In this document: positions 30,168 through 41,300 of the stretch, piece by piece
Layout of the letters: each line of letters begins with the position of its first letter
Position numbering within the stretch: the first letter of the stretch is position 1
NCBI GenBank assembly: GCA_964035575.1
Contig: OZ037874.1
Span: forward strand, 806,001-870,000
Reading direction: 5' to 3'
DNA length: 64,000 bases
DNA from: Rhynchopus sp. YZ270_cl-10
Taxonomy: Eukaryota > Euglenozoa > Diplonemea > Diplonemida > Diplonemidae
The notes under the pieces: model-generated
The model's database searches: none
Told to the model about the DNA's origin: nothing
What the model saw: the letters and a program-made list of their open reading frames with translations, nothing else
Translations under genes and position numbers: made by a program

Positions 30168-33100
30168 ATGCACAGACTAGTGTGCATACTGTGGTGTGCT
30201 GCAGTCGTGTCTGCAGACTCAGCGCCTGAGACGTCCTCGAACGAGACCTTTGACCCAGCGTCGTTCTCGTCTGACTTCTCTGAACTGACGGAGAGCTTCA
30301 AGGCAAAGGCCATCAGCGCAGTGTCGGACGAAGTGGCATCATACATGGACGACATTGGGGTGACTGCGCTGATTGACGACATCATTGAAACACATCTGTC
30401 AGACTACCTGGACCAGACCGCTGCGGCTCTTGACGACATGGTTGACTACTTTGCGGACTCGTCTGTGAAGGACAAGCTTGAGGCTGCTGTGGAGAGCGTT
30501 ACAGGCACACTGGTGACGGACCTGGAGGAGCTTGCTGGGCTTGTGTCTGCTGTGACGTCGTCTGGCACCACAGCCGCTGCAGGCAAGAGGACAGCCACTG
30601 CACAGGCAGGCTCGATTGGGGATGTGGTGGTGGCGACAGTGGGGTTGGGGATCTCGCCGTCTTCGAAGGTTGTGTCGTACAACGGGCAGGACTTCTCTGT
30701 GTCGGGATCGGCTGGGTTCCAGATGCAGGTGGGTGTGGACATTGCAACTATGACAGATGTTGTGGTGGCACTTGGCGGTGGTGCTTCAGTTGGGTTCGCG
30801 TCCGGTGACATCCCGACCGACACAACTGGCGCTACTGACACAGAAGCAAAGAAGAAGGTGAAACTGTCCCGCATGGCATCTGTCCTGGCTGATGCTGACA
30901 CCGACTCAAGTCTGTTCACCAAGCTGGACTCGTACTTGGACGCAACGATCGGTCTTGACTTCTTCGCATCCACAGGGGACCTGACAGGGTTTGCATACAA
31001 GGTGAGCGTCACACTGCCTGCGTTTTCGGAGATCAAGGAGCTGCACGTGTACCTGAGCCACCCGCAGTGGGGGTGTCTCTCAGTCAACCCTTCTGCGATG
31101 TACGCACCTGTTGTGTCTGGGTGGGGCATCACGCTGTACTCCGGAAAGCCGTCTGGGATGCTGGCTGCGGCACCTGGGCTGTGGGGCAGTCTGGACGCTG
31201 CGTCGTCTGAGATGGCGGACCTGAAGGGGACATGGAGTTCCGAGTGGGGCTCTGCGTCGCTGATGGTTGGGGACACCATGACGATTGCGGACACAGGATC
31301 GCTGGACCTGAGCGACGATGCATGCACGACGACGGACACGTCCGACACATCAGATGTGACAGTGTTGTCTGGTGTTGCAAGCGACGTTGTGAGCAAGGTG
31401 GCCGACGTTGTGTCCTTCATCGAGGCGTCGAAGACCCTGATTCTGGATGCGTCCTTCACTGTGCCGTTCTGTGTGGGTGAGTGCAGCGCCACACCGTACG
31501 ACGACGAGTCTTCCTTGTCAGGAAGCGCCACTCTGAAGTTCACTGCAGACCTGGACGGAGGTGAGGTGGACCTGTACGTGGACGGGATCACCTTCGGCGG
31601 ACTCACAACTGTGATTGCTGAGCCGCTTCCCGATTCTGCAAAAGACATCCTGGTGGGGATGATGGACCCACTTTCTGCACTTGGCCTTGGCGAGTCAAGT
31701 GTGATTGTGACGGTGACGACAGACGGTGTGTCGGTGACTGCTTCAGGAAGCCCGTCGTTCCCTGACGTGTCTGGGTCGAGTGCATTTGAGGCTGTCCTGA
31801 GGACGCTCTCGGACGTTGTTGTGGTGCTGAAGGGGACGATGACCTACAGTGGTGATGCGACACTGGAGCTGGATGTGGGCACACAGCCAGACACCTCAAA
31901 CGGGACGTTTGCCATTGTGACTGAGGACGGAACAGAAGGGTTTGCGCTGTTTGCGAAGGCTGCGGATGTGGGTGAGTTGGACGTTGGTGTGTCCCTCCCA
32001 ATCAGAATCTGTGTGGAGTCGTGCTCGTCTGATTCGCCACGGTACCTGTACCTGACAGGGTCACTTGCTCTGGAGCTGAGTGGCGAGGAGCAGAACGTGG
32101 AAGGTGAACTTGTGATGGATGGGTGGTGGAACGAGGCCTTTGGGATCCCCTTTGTGAACATTGCGGACATCATCTTGGGCATCGCAATGAACCTGGAGAC
32201 GTTCCTGCCGTCGAAGCTGGACATTGGTGGGACTGTGTGTCTGGGGACGTGGGATGACTGCAGCACGAAGACCGGCACGTACGTGGAGGGAAGAGCCTAC
32301 GTTGGGCTTGACCTGGCAGCACCCGAGAACAGCTACTACATCATGATGATCAGCAAGCTCACTATAGGCACGATCTTCGACCTGATTAGTGAGTACTCTT
32401 CCTTTGTGAAGGACCTTGACATTGACAGCAGCTTCCCAGCACTGGCCGAGTCTGGGATCTACCCGTACGACAACTCCAGCTGCACCACACAAGACGGGAC
32501 GACAGTTGCCTCGTACAACGTGAACTGCTACGCGTACATGTCGTTCAACGGTGCGGGTGAGGACAAGACACTGTCCTTCCAGGATGGTGACTTGGTGATC
32601 CCAAACGGCATTGCCTTCTCGGGGAAGATCGACTTCTTTGGGTGGAACTTCGGTGTGCAGGCGAAGGTGACGGAGACTGCGTTCGACATTGAGGCGACGA
32701 TGGACAAGGTGGACTTTGCGATTGGCGGTGTGACGATCTTCGAGCTCGGGAAGTACCTCTCCGGCTCCGAGGTGAAGGACGGTGCCTACTTCCACGTTGC
32801 TGCAGACTCCTCCTCTGGTGAGATCCTGGTCCAGATCGACGGTGCCTTTGCCATCCCAATCCTCGACTCTTACGGCGAGCTGAGCCTGTTCGTGGACGCA
32901 GATGAGTTCAGCTTCACCTCTGACATCGAACTGTTTGGTGGTGCACTGACCTCGAAGACGTCTGTGCAGTGGGACTGGGACCTGACGTACTTCAAGGCAC
33001 AGATGGAGGACATCAGCTTTGGTGGGGTTGTTGTTGTGAAGGACGTGCACTTTGAGTACAACTCGGCTGCGTCGTCCATTGACCTGGGTGTCTCGATCTC

Positions 33101-35357
33101 TGTCCTCTCCATCGTATCTGTGGCGGCTGAGTTGCAGATCACTGGGAGCACGATCTACTTTGATGTGTCTGCGGACCTGGAACTGGTTAGTGTCGAGATC
33201 TCGGGAACGGCTCAGATGGAGACACCGTTTGCCGACTCATCATTCTCACTTGATGTCAGCGTTGGCGCAGGTGGTATTGTGAGTGCCATTGGTGATGCAG
33301 TGGTGGCAGCATGTGACGCTATTGCGGACGTCGCTGTTGAGGCCTGGGATAGTCTTTCCGATGGTGTGGAGGATGCGTACAACTCAGTGAAGGCAGTCTT
33401 CTCTGATGCCTTGTCTGCCATTGCAGACGTGGCGGAGGACTTCCTTGATGATATGGAAGCTTTCTTTAGCGATGCGATTGGTGTGCTCGAGGACGTCCCA
33501 CTTCTGGGTGACGTCATTAAAGGACTTGGTGAGTTTTCCAGCGCAGTGGAGGACACATGGAACAGCCTCTTCGGGGAGACATCAAGCTCGTGGATCGTCG
33601 TGACATCAGAGAAGAACGACTACGGTTGCTACATCGAGTACGTGAGAACGAAGACATGCCAGAACTACCTCGTCTATTCGGACTGCAACTACAAGAACGG
33701 TGATGATTTCGCAGACCAACTTTGCATGATACAAATTGCCGTCGGTGCGCAGGTAGTCAAGATCGCTGGCCTGCAGGGACAGATTCTCCAGACCCAGCTC
33801 GACGGGTCGAAGTCCTCAAACCAAGGTCTCAGCGACTACGTTGACGGTGAGACCCTGCAGGACCCTGTCGTGGGGAACTTCGACAGCACCTTCGATATGG
33901 ACCAGGCGATGCCGGTCTCGTTCCCCGCCTCAGTGACGGTGAGCCAGCTCACATCGACTGGAATCAGCCATGGGGTAGCGATGACGTCGAGTGTCTCGTT
34001 GGACCTGTCGTCTGAGGACTCGTTGAGCTCATCGCACGACTCTGCGTCTGCAGACCTGGCTTCTGCGGCAGCAACGTTCGTAACAAACGACGAAACCAGC
34101 TCAGGAGGCATCAGTGCAGAGGAGCTTCTCTCGCTTGATACTCAGATTATTGACGCTACCAATCAGCTGCAGGTGTATCTGTCTGAAGAGGTAACGATGC
34201 TATCAGGAGCACAGGAAGCAACACTCTCCCGTGACGCATCTGTGCTGGAAGACGGGACCAACCTGACGAACGCCACGTCCCGTGCTGGAGAAGCCCTCAC
34301 GAAGTACTTCCCCACCTTCACCCTCCCCATCCTGCAGCACACCAAGCACCGTGAGTCTGTGTCGCCGTGTGCGGACATGAAGACTGTCCTGAAGAAGCAG
34401 CAGCCCACCTTCCGCCACCTGGACAAGCACTGCAAGAAAGGTACCGCAGTGCACCTGCGGTCTGTGGAAGCGCTGTCAGACTTTGACGCCTGCGAGCACG
34501 TCTCGAAGCACAAGGTGGAGTGGGTTGGTGTGGACGGGTGTGGCGGGGTGAGCGAGCCAGTCTACACTGTTGTTTTCCGTTCGCACGGGATGCCGTCGTT
34601 TGTGTCGGTGCCCGACTACTACATTGTGGGGCGTCTTGGTGACGAGAGCGGGCCGCGCACAACTGGTGTGGCAGGTGGGCAGGGTGAGTGTGGTGTGAAC
34701 GTGACGATGACGTACGAGGACTCTGAGCCGCGCATGGTGTCAGGCTCGTTCTGGAAGGTGGTGCGCACGTGGACGACGGCGCTGGACGTGCCCGCACACT
34801 GCACACGTGCACAGTCGCGCCCTGTGTCAAAGGAGCAGACGATTCTGTTCGGGAACTCGGACCGGAACGTGGAGGACCTGTCGTGGGCTGGGGTTGAGGC
34901 GGACGTTGCGGCTGCGACTGGCGAGGGTGTGAGCCGTGTGCGGATTGCGTCGAGGCACGGTGGCTACGTGGGGATGAGTGCGGACGGGGACAGCGTTGTG
35001 CGCACAGACGGGCGTGGTGTGGACTCCGTGTGGTGCCTGACGCCAACACGTGCAGCAGGGATGTTCAAGATGAGTGCGACGGGTGCGGGCTGCCTGCTTG
35101 GGACGGACGGAGGTGCTGTTGTGTGTGAGGCGAAGGGCGCAGGCTACGCGGGTGCTGACGTGCTCTTCGCCACTGGTGCGGCGAAGCAGGTGGGTGCCGT
35201 GAAGCAGCACTTCCTCAACGTGCAGCTCCACCGCGGCCTCTGTCTGGCGGTCGACCCTTTCCGCAACTCTGGTGCCTTCACTGCGGCCTGCACCGGTGCA
35301 GGCAGCGGCAACGACTTCTACATTGAGACACTGCAGTCTGGCCTGAAGCACTGCTAG
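30168..35357 (+). CDS. Array copy 5, chimera: B-type body with A-type trefoil-like tail (1729 aa)
   Basis: Complete and intronless. From the signal peptide to about residue 1380 it follows copies 4 and 6. Within 34320-34760 the sequence alternates between B-like (PCADMKTVLKKQQPTFRHL, TGVAGGQGECGVNV) and A-like strings (HGMPSFVSVPDYYIVGRLGD). From GSFWKVVRTW onward it is A-type, ending in QSGLKHC. It therefore lacks the DOMON and cytochrome b561 parts and any membrane anchor. The tail is almost identical to those of copies 1-3, so the exchange looks recent relative to the A/B split. Its variable segment differs from copies 4 and 6 (NYLVYSDCNYKNGDDFADQLCMIQIAVGAQ). The interleaved pattern suggests conversion tracts rather than a single crossover. 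Confidence 0.93.
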   Translation: MHRLVCILWCAAVVSADSAPETSSNETFDPASFSSDFSELTESFKAKAISAVSDEVASYMDDIGVTALIDDIIETHLSDYLDQTAAALDDMVDYFADSSVKDKLEAAVESVTGTLVTDLEELAGLVSAVTSSGTTAAAGKRTATAQAGSIGDVVVATVGLGISPSSKVVSYNGQDFSVSGSAGFQMQVGVDIATMTDVVVALGGGASVGFASGDIPTDTTGATDTEAKKKVKLSRMASVLADADTDSSLFTKLDSYLDATIGLDFFASTGDLTGFAYKVSVTLPAFSEIKELHVYLSHPQWGCLSVNPSAMYAPVVSGWGITLYSGKPSGMLAAAPGLWGSLDAASSEMADLKGTWSSEWGSASLMVGDTMTIADTGSLDLSDDACTTTDTSDTSDVTVLSGVASDVVSKVADVVSFIEASKTLILDASFTVPFCVGECSATPYDDESSLSGSATLKFTADLDGGEVDLYVDGITFGGLTTVIAEPLPDSAKDILVGMMDPLSALGLGESSVIVTVTTDGVSVTASGSPSFPDVSGSSAFEAVLRTLSDVVVVLKGTMTYSGDATLELDVGTQPDTSNGTFAIVTEDGTEGFALFAKAADVGELDVGVSLPIRICVESCSSDSPRYLYLTGSLALELSGEEQNVEGELVMDGWWNEAFGIPFVNIADIILGIAMNLETFLPSKLDIGGTVCLGTWDDCSTKTGTYVEGRAYVGLDLAAPENSYYIMMISKLTIGTIFDLISEYSSFVKDLDIDSSFPALAESGIYPYDNSSCTTQDGTTVASYNVNCYAYMSFNGAGEDKTLSFQDGDLVIPNGIAFSGKIDFFGWNFGVQAKVTETAFDIEATMDKVDFAIGGVTIFELGKYLSGSEVKDGAYFHVAADSSSGEILVQIDGAFAIPILDSYGELSLFVDADEFSFTSDIELFGGALTSKTSVQWDWDLTYFKAQMEDISFGGVVVVKDVHFEYNSAASSIDLGVSISVLSIVSVAAELQITGSTIYFDVSADLELVSVEISGTAQMETPFADSSFSLDVSVGAGGIVSAIGDAVVAACDAIADVAVEAWDSLSDGVEDAYNSVKAVFSDALSAIADVAEDFLDDMEAFFSDAIGVLEDVPLLGDVIKGLGEFSSAVEDTWNSLFGETSSSWIVVTSEKNDYGCYIEYVRTKTCQNYLVYSDCNYKNGDDFADQLCMIQIAVGAQVVKIAGLQGQILQTQLDGSKSSNQGLSDYVDGETLQDPVVGNFDSTFDMDQAMPVSFPASVTVSQLTSTGISHGVAMTSSVSLDLSSEDSLSSSHDSASADLASAAATFVTNDETSSGGISAEELLSLDTQIIDATNQLQVYLSEEVTMLSGAQEATLSRDASVLEDGTNLTNATSRAGEALTKYFPTFTLPILQHTKHRESVSPCADMKTVLKKQQPTFRHLDKHCKKGTAVHLRSVEALSDFDACEHVSKHKVEWVGVDGCGGVSEPVYTVVFRSHGMPSFVSVPDYYIVGRLGDESGPRTTGVAGGQGECGVNVTMTYEDSEPRMVSGSFWKVVRTWTTALDVPAHCTRAQSRPVSKEQTILFGNSDRNVEDLSWAGVEADVAAATGEGVSRVRIASRHGGYVGMSADGDSVVRTDGRGVDSVWCLTPTRAAGMFKMSATGAGCLLGTDGGAVVCEAKGAGYAGADVLFATGAAKQVGAVKQHFLNVQLHRGLCLAVDPFRNSGAFTAACTGAGSGNDFYIETLQSGLKHC

Positions 35358-35465
35358 AGTGCTCTTTCTCGATTCCACCTTTATTTTCATCTTTCTTTTC
35401 CTTCATTTTTTTTTTTTTTATACTATTTTTGGGTGATCTATGAACGGGGAGAGATTTTTTCACTA
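35358..35465. other. 3' flank of copy 5
   Basis: T-rich. The start (GATTCCACCTTTATTTTCATC) resembles the sequence behind the relict tail at 28248. It then runs into the 10-bp satellite. Confidence 0.5.
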
Positions 35466-35677
35466 GCTCTCAGTAAGCTCTCACAGGCTCTCACAGACTC
35501 TCACAGACTCTCACAAGCTCTCACAAGGTCTCACAGGCTCTCACAAAGCTCTCACAGGCTCTCACAGACTCTCACAAGCTCTCACAAGGTCTCACAAGGT
35601 CTCACAGGCTCTCACAGCTCTCACTAACTCTCACTAACTCTCACTAAGCTCTCACAAGCTCTCACAGGCATACTGTA
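35466..35677 (+). repeat. 10-bp satellite CTCTCACARR, array 1
   Basis: About 20 degenerate units (CTCTCACAGG, CTCTCACAGA, CTCTCACAAG). The same satellite occurs at 36020-36050, 36510-36645 and 37001-37115, always touching the MITE-like elements. There are no spacers of CRISPR type. Confidence 0.8.
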
Positions 35678-35706
35678 AACTTGTTTAAGTAGCTTTGCTA
35701 CGCCAG

Positions 35707-36020
35707 GGGGGTCTCTAGGATAAAATATGTCGCGAATAAGAAAGTCTTTTCCCCCTCCCCCTTTTTCGCTATGGATATATTTTTTTTTTTGCGCGTACCA
35801 TTTCTCTATTGCTACGTGCCCTTTTGTTGTTATTGCTTACCACTTGCTTCGGCAAGGTTGGTTGAGGACGTTACGGGGAAATCTCACCACCACCTTCATC
35901 AGTATTTTGTGTTGTGTTTCCCCAGTCTCGCCCTCATGACCACATACCTCGCTGCCGTTTTTTCGGCGCTATTAACCAAAAAAGACCTTTCCCCCCATAT
36001 TTTATCCTAAAGAGACCCCC
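35707..36020. mobile_element. MITE-like element, copy 1 (314 bp)
   Basis: The left end GGGGGTCTCTAGGATAAAAT... mirrors the right end ...ATTTTATCCTAAAGAGACCC, an inverted repeat of about 23-25 bp with a 2-base indel. No long open frame or transposase. The same sequence recurs at 36685-37001. The 35-40 bases to its left (ACTGTAAACTTGTTTAAGTA...) are also shared, so the second copy may have arisen by segmental duplication instead of independent insertion. No target-site duplication is clear. Confidence 0.7.
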
Positions 36021-36203
36021 TCTCACAAGCTCTCACTAGCTCTCACTAACTATGAGGGGTTTTTTGTTAGTGGTGTGGTGTGGCTGGCAACATGTATTCT
36101 GTGGTGGTCAAACATGAAATATTCCTTCTTCAATGGATTTATTGGGTGTATGTTATACTGAGACAATGTGGTCAGATCACTCTTCAGACCCCCTGGCGTT
36201 TGT
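36020..36203. other. Short satellite tract and unique sequence before the minisatellite
   Basis: 36020-36050 holds a few CTCTCACA units. 36051-36203 is unique and non-coding; an ATG frame starting at 36080 simply runs on into the 9-bp repeat. Confidence 0.5.
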
Positions 36204-36506
36204 ATTGTGTATACTGTGTATACTGTGTATACTGTGTATACTGTGTATACTGTGTATACTGTGTATACTGTGTATACTGTGTATACTGTGTATACTGTGT
36301 ATACTGTGTATACTGTGTATACTGTGTATACTGTGTATACTGTGTATACTGTGTATACTGTGTATACTGTGTATACTGTGTATACTGTGTATACTGTGTA
36401 TACTGTGTATACTGTGTATACTGTGTATACTGTGTATACTGTGTATACTGTGTATACTGTGTATACTGTGTATACTGTGTATACTGTGTATACTGTGTAT
36501 ACTGTA
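36204..36506 (+). repeat. 9-bp minisatellite TGTATACTG, about 33 units
   Basis: Near-perfect head-to-tail units with almost no variation, indicating recent expansion. Each unit contains the palindrome GTATAC, so the array can form hairpins on either strand. The unit is a multiple of three with no stop in several frames on both strands, which creates spurious frames of Tyr-Cys-Val, Ile-Leu-Cys, His-Ser-Ile and similar repeats. Confidence 0.95.
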
Positions 36507-36509
36507 GGT

Positions 36510-36645
36510 CATCAGCTCTCAGTAAGCTCTCACAGCACCCACTAGCTCCCACTAACTCTCACTAACCCCCAGTAAGCTCTCACAAGCTCTCAGTAAGCTC
36601 ACACAGCTCCCACTAGCTCTCACTAGCTCTCACTAACTCTCACTA
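36510..36645 (+). repeat. 10-bp satellite, array 3
   Basis: Degenerate CTCTCACA/CTCCCACTAG units between the minisatellite and the second MITE-like element. More diverged than array 1. Confidence 0.7.
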
Positions 36646-36684
36646 ACATACTGTAAACTTGTTTAAGTAGCTTTGCTACGCCAG

Positions 36685-37001
36685 GGGGGTCTCTAGGATA
36701 AAATATGTCGCGAATAAGAAAGTCTTTTCCCCCTCCCCCTTTTTCGCTATGGATATATTTTTTTTTTTTTTGCGCGTACCATTTCTCTATTGCTACGTGC
36801 CCTTTTGTTGTTATTGCTTACCACTTGCTTCGGCAAGGTTGGTTGAGGACGTTACGGGGAAATCTCACCACCACCTTCATCAGTATTTTGTGTTGTGTTT
36901 CCCCAGTCTCGCCCTCATGACCACATACCTCGCTGCCGTTTTTTCGGCGCTATTAACCAAAAAAGACCTTTCCCCCCATATTTTATCCTAAAGAGACCCC
37001 C
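36685..37001. mobile_element. MITE-like element, copy 2 (317 bp)
   Basis: Nearly identical to 35707-36020, differing mainly in the length of one T run at about 36760, with the same inverted terminal repeats and the same left flank. The close identity points to a recent copy event. Confidence 0.7.
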
Positions 37002-37115
37002 TCTCAGTAAGCTCTCACAGGCTCTCACAAGGTCTCACGAGCTCTCACAGGCTCTCACAGACTCTCACAAGCTCTCACAAGGTCTCACAGGCTCTCACAA
37101 GCTCTCACAGCCTGT
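37001..37115 (+). repeat. 10-bp satellite, array 4
   Basis: CTCTCACA units again, ending near CTCTCACAGCCTGTTACG, after which the B-type flank resumes. Confidence 0.7.
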
Positions 37116-37224
37116 TACGTGTCCCACGGAGACGATCATAGATCACCCAATTTTTGTTTATGGTATTTGTGACTGACCTCCCTCGACCCTCCTGCCCTTT
37201 AGCAATCCAACCAACCCCTTTTCT

Positions 37225-37258
37225 AGATGACGAAGCACAGAGAGGCTTAGGGTCATCT
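37225..37258 (+). repeat. 35-bp hairpin motif, copy 3 of 5
   Basis: AGATGACGAAGCACAGAGAG ... GGGTCATCT. Same position relative to the flanking B-type spacer as copy 2. Confidence 0.6.
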
Positions 37259-37488
37259 TATAAACTTTTGTTTATTTTTATTTTTTTTTGTATTTTTCTG
37301 AAGTTTCTACTAGCTTGTTCTCTTCTTTTTGAAGAGTCATTCTGTTAGTTTGTTTATTGGTGCCTCTCCTCTTGGGGGCTTTTATTCCCCCTTAAGCTTT
37401 GCACCGACATATTTTTTTGTTTTGATTTCTTAAAGCTGTATGCGCACACCTTTGTACATACACCTTGAATTTCTTCTTTGTTTTCCCC

Positions 37489-37668
37489 GCCACCTCATGA
37501 AGGAGAAAACTGAAACAAAGCATTTTTGAACACACTTTTACGGTTCTGGGGGACCGAACCGCGCTGCAGACGGCCCCACTCCTCACCTACGAGGTGTCGA
37601 GGTGTGTTTCACCACAACCTGTCTCCCATGGGGTTGTATCGTTGTGATGAGTGTTGAGTATCTATTTC
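37489..37668 (+). repeat. Dispersed hairpin repeat, copy b (about 180 bp)
   Basis: Begins GCCACCTCATGAAGGAG. It carries the stem CGGTTC (37541-37546) with GAACCG (37556-37561), then CACCTACGAGGTG, another small stem. Closest to copy c at 57633; copy a at 9918 is more diverged and shorter. Confidence 0.7.
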
Positions 37669-38338
37669 TCCTTCTCCCTTTAGTTATTAGGACGATTCGG
37701 CGAAAATCTCCTACCCTTCCTGCCCCGTTCCTGGTAAGAGTCTTTTTTTTTTGTAAGAGATATGCTTTGAGTGGGCACCCAAAAAGCTCTGCTCCGTCTT
37801 CTTGAAGATACACGAACTAAAAAATAACAAAAAATAAAATAAAACCAATACTCCTCTTTGTTTGAATGCTGTGCAAAACGAATGGGCGGTAGCTGCCTGT
37901 TCTTTCTTGTGCACGACGTTTTTTTTTCTTCTCTTGCTCCGAGATACTAGTACTCTTGGAAAACGTCGGTGAACTTCGACACAGAACACAACAAAGTGAG
38001 TAGTGTAAAAAAAGGGGGTAAGTTGCAAACAATGTGCTACCTTCAAAAAGAAATGAAAATGTGCGACGGAGTGTTAAAAAATATTAGCCTTCGGGCGACC
38101 TTGTGTGTAGAACCCGTCCTCGGACAGGTGATTGTCGAAAGTACAAAAAAAAAGCCATGACAAAAATTAATGAATATGATACCTTTTAATGCACTCTGTG
38201 CCCACGATGGGGTCATTGCTCCCACTTCTCTGTCACCCCAAAGTCACTCACAGCATATACACTAAACAAAACTACTCACAAAGAGAAAAGAAGAAGAGGA
38301 ACAGAAGAGAATAGAAGGCAGCAGGCAGGGAACATACA

Positions 38339-41300
38339 ATGCACAGACTAGTGTGCATACTGTGGTGTGCTGCAGTCGTGTCTGCAGACTCAGCGCCTGA
38401 GACGTCCTCGAACGAGACCTTTGACCCAGCGTCGTTCTCGTCTGACTTCTCTGAACTGACGGAGAGCTTCAAGGCAAAGGCCATCAGCGCAGTGTCGGAC
38501 GAAGTGGCATCATACATGGACGACATTGGGGTGACTGCGCTGATTGACGACATCATTGGAACACATCTGTCAGACTACCTGGACCAGACCGCTGCGGCTC
38601 TTGACGACATGGTTGACTACTTTGCGGACTCGTCTGTGAAGGACAAGCTTGAGGCTGCTGTGGAGAGCGTTACAGGCACACTGGTGACGGACCTGGAGGA
38701 GCTTGCTGGGCTTGTGTCTGCTGTGACGTCGTCTGGCACCACAGCAGCTGCAGGCAAGCGGACAGCCACTGCACAGGCAGGCTCGATTGGGGATGTGGTG
38801 GTGGCGACAGTGGGGTTGGGGATCTCGCCGTCTTCGAAGGTTGTGTCGTACAACGGGCAGGACTTCTCTGTGTCGGGATCGGCTGGGTTCCAGATGCAGG
38901 TGGGTGTGGACATTGCAACAATGACAGATGTTGTGGTGGCACTTGGTGGTGGTGCTTCTGTTGGGTTCGCGTCTGGCGACATCCCGACCAACACAACTGA
39001 CACAGAAGCAAAGAAGCAGGCGAAACTGTCCCGCATGGCATCTGTCCTGGCTGATGCTGACACCGACTCAAGTCTGTTCACCAAGCTGGACTCGTACTTG
39101 GACGCAACGATCGGTCTTGACTTCTTCGCATCCACAGGGGACCTGACAGGGTTTGCATACAAGGTGAGCGTCACACTGCCTGCGTTTTCGGAGATCAAGG
39201 AGCTGCACGTGTACCTGAGCCACCCGCAGTGGGGGTGTCTCTCAGTCAACCCTTCTGCGATGTACGCACCTGTTGTGTCTGGGTGGGGCATCACGCTGTA
39301 CTCCGGAAAGCCGTCTGGGATGCTGGCTGCGGCACCTGGGCTGTGGGGCAGTCTGGACGCTGCGTCGTCTGAGATGGCGGACCTGAAGGGGACATGGAGT
39401 TCCGAGTGGGGCTCTGCGTCGCTGATGGTTGGGGACACCATGACGATTGCGGACACAGGATCGCTGGACCTGAGCGACGATGCATGCACGACGACGGACA
39501 CGTCCGACACATCAGATGTGACAGTGTTGTCTGGTGTTGCGAGCGACGTTGTAAGTAAGGTGGCCGACGTTGTGTCCTTCATCGAGGCGTCGAAGACCCT
39601 GATTCTAGACGCGTCCTTCACTGTGCCGTTCTGTGTGGGTGAGTGCAGCGCCACACCGTACGACGACGAGTCTTCCTTGTCTGGGACTGCCACTCTGAAG
39701 TTCACTGCAGACCTGGACGGAGGTGAGGTGGACCTGTACGTGGACGGGATCACCTTCGGCGGACTCACAACTGTGATTGCTGAGCCACTTCCCGATTCTG
39801 CAAAAGACATCCTGGTGGGGATGATGGACCCACTTTCTGCACTTGGCCTTGGCGAGTCAAGTGTGATTGTGACGGTGACGACAGACGGTGTGTCGGTGAC
39901 TGCTTCAGGAAGCCCGTCGTTCCCTGACGTGTCTGGGTCGAGTGCATTTGAGGCTGTCCTGAGGACGCTTTCGGACGTTGTTGTGGTGCTGAAGGGGACG
40001 ATGACCTACAGTGGTGATGCGACACTGGAGCTGGATGTGGGCACACAGCCAGACACCTCAAACGGGACGTTTGCCATTGTGACTGAGGACGGAACAGAGG
40101 GATTTGCACTGTTTGCGAAGGCTGCGGATGAAGGTGAGTTGGACATTGGTGTGTCCCTCCCAATCAGAATCTGTGTGGAGTCGTGCTCATCTGCTTCGCC
40201 ACGGTACCTGTACCTGACAGGGTCACTTGCTCTGGAGCTGAGTGGCGAGGAGCAGAACGTGGAAGGTGAGCTTGTGATGGATGGGTGGTGGAACGAGGCC
40301 TTTGGGATCCCCTTTGTGAACATTGCTGACATCATCTTGGGCATCGCAATGAACCTGGAGACGTTCCTGCCGTCGAAGCTGGACATTGGTGGGACTGTGT
40401 GTCTGGGGACGTGGGATGACTGCAGCACGAAGACCGGCACGTACGTGGAGGGAAGAGCCTACGTTGGGCTTGACCTGGCAGCACCCGAGAACAGCTACTA
40501 CATCATGATGATCAGCAAGCTCACTTTTGGCACGATCTTCGACCTGATTGGGGAGTACTCCTCCTTTGTGAAGGACCTTGACATTGAGAGCAGCTTCCCA
40601 GCACTGGCCGAGTCTGGGATCTACCCGTACGACGACTCCAGCTGCACCACACAAGACGGGACGACAGTTGACTCGTACAACGTGAACTGCTACGCGTACA
40701 TGTCGTTCAACGGTGCGGGTGAGGACAAGACACTGTCCTTCCAGGATGGTGACTTGGTGATCCCAAACGGTATTGCCTTCTCGGGGAAGATCGACTTCTT
40801 TGGGTGGAACTTCGGTGTGCAGGCGAAGGTGACGGAGACTGCGTTCGACATTGAGGCGACGATGGACAAGGTGGACTTTGCGATTGGCGGTGTGACGATC
40901 TTCGAGCTCGGGAAGTACCTCTCCGGCTCCGAGGTGAAGGACGGTGCCTACTTCCACGTTGCTGCAGACTCCTCCTCTGGTGAGATCCTGGTCCAGATCG
41001 ACGGTGCCTTTGCCATCCCAATCCTCGACTCTTACGGCGAGCTGAGCCTGTTCGTGGACGCAGATGAGTTCAGCTTCACCTCTGACATCGAACTGTTTGG
41101 TGGTGCACTGACCTCGAAGACGTCTGTGCAGTGGAACTGGGACCTGACGTACTTCAGGGCCCAACTTGAGGACATCAGCTTTGGCGGCATTGTTGTCATT
41201 GAAGATGTGCACTTTGAGTACAATTCGGCTGCGTCGTCCATTGACCTGGGTGTCTCGATCTCTGTCCTCTCGCTTATTTCTATTTCGGCTGAAGTCCGCA

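Larger units (their letters stand above)
37116..38338 (+). repeat. B-type spacer and 5' leader of copy 6
   Basis: Colinear with the copy 4-5 spacer: GACTGACCTCCCTCGACCC at about 37170, the 35-bp hairpin motif at 37225-37258, the CTTAAGCTTTGCACC block at about 37390, then dispersed repeat copy b and the candidate splice acceptor (AG at 38252-38253). No gene is supported. Confidence 0.65.

Noticed and set aside
35466-35677. Regular short repeats as a possible CRISPR array
   Set aside because: The units are 10 bp, adjoining and degenerate, with no unique spacers, in a eukaryotic context.
36080-36565. Long Tyr-Cys-Val, Ile-Leu-Cys and Tyr-Thr-Val repeat frames on both strands
   Set aside because: They are produced by the 9-bp minisatellite being a multiple of three without stops; no independent coding signal.
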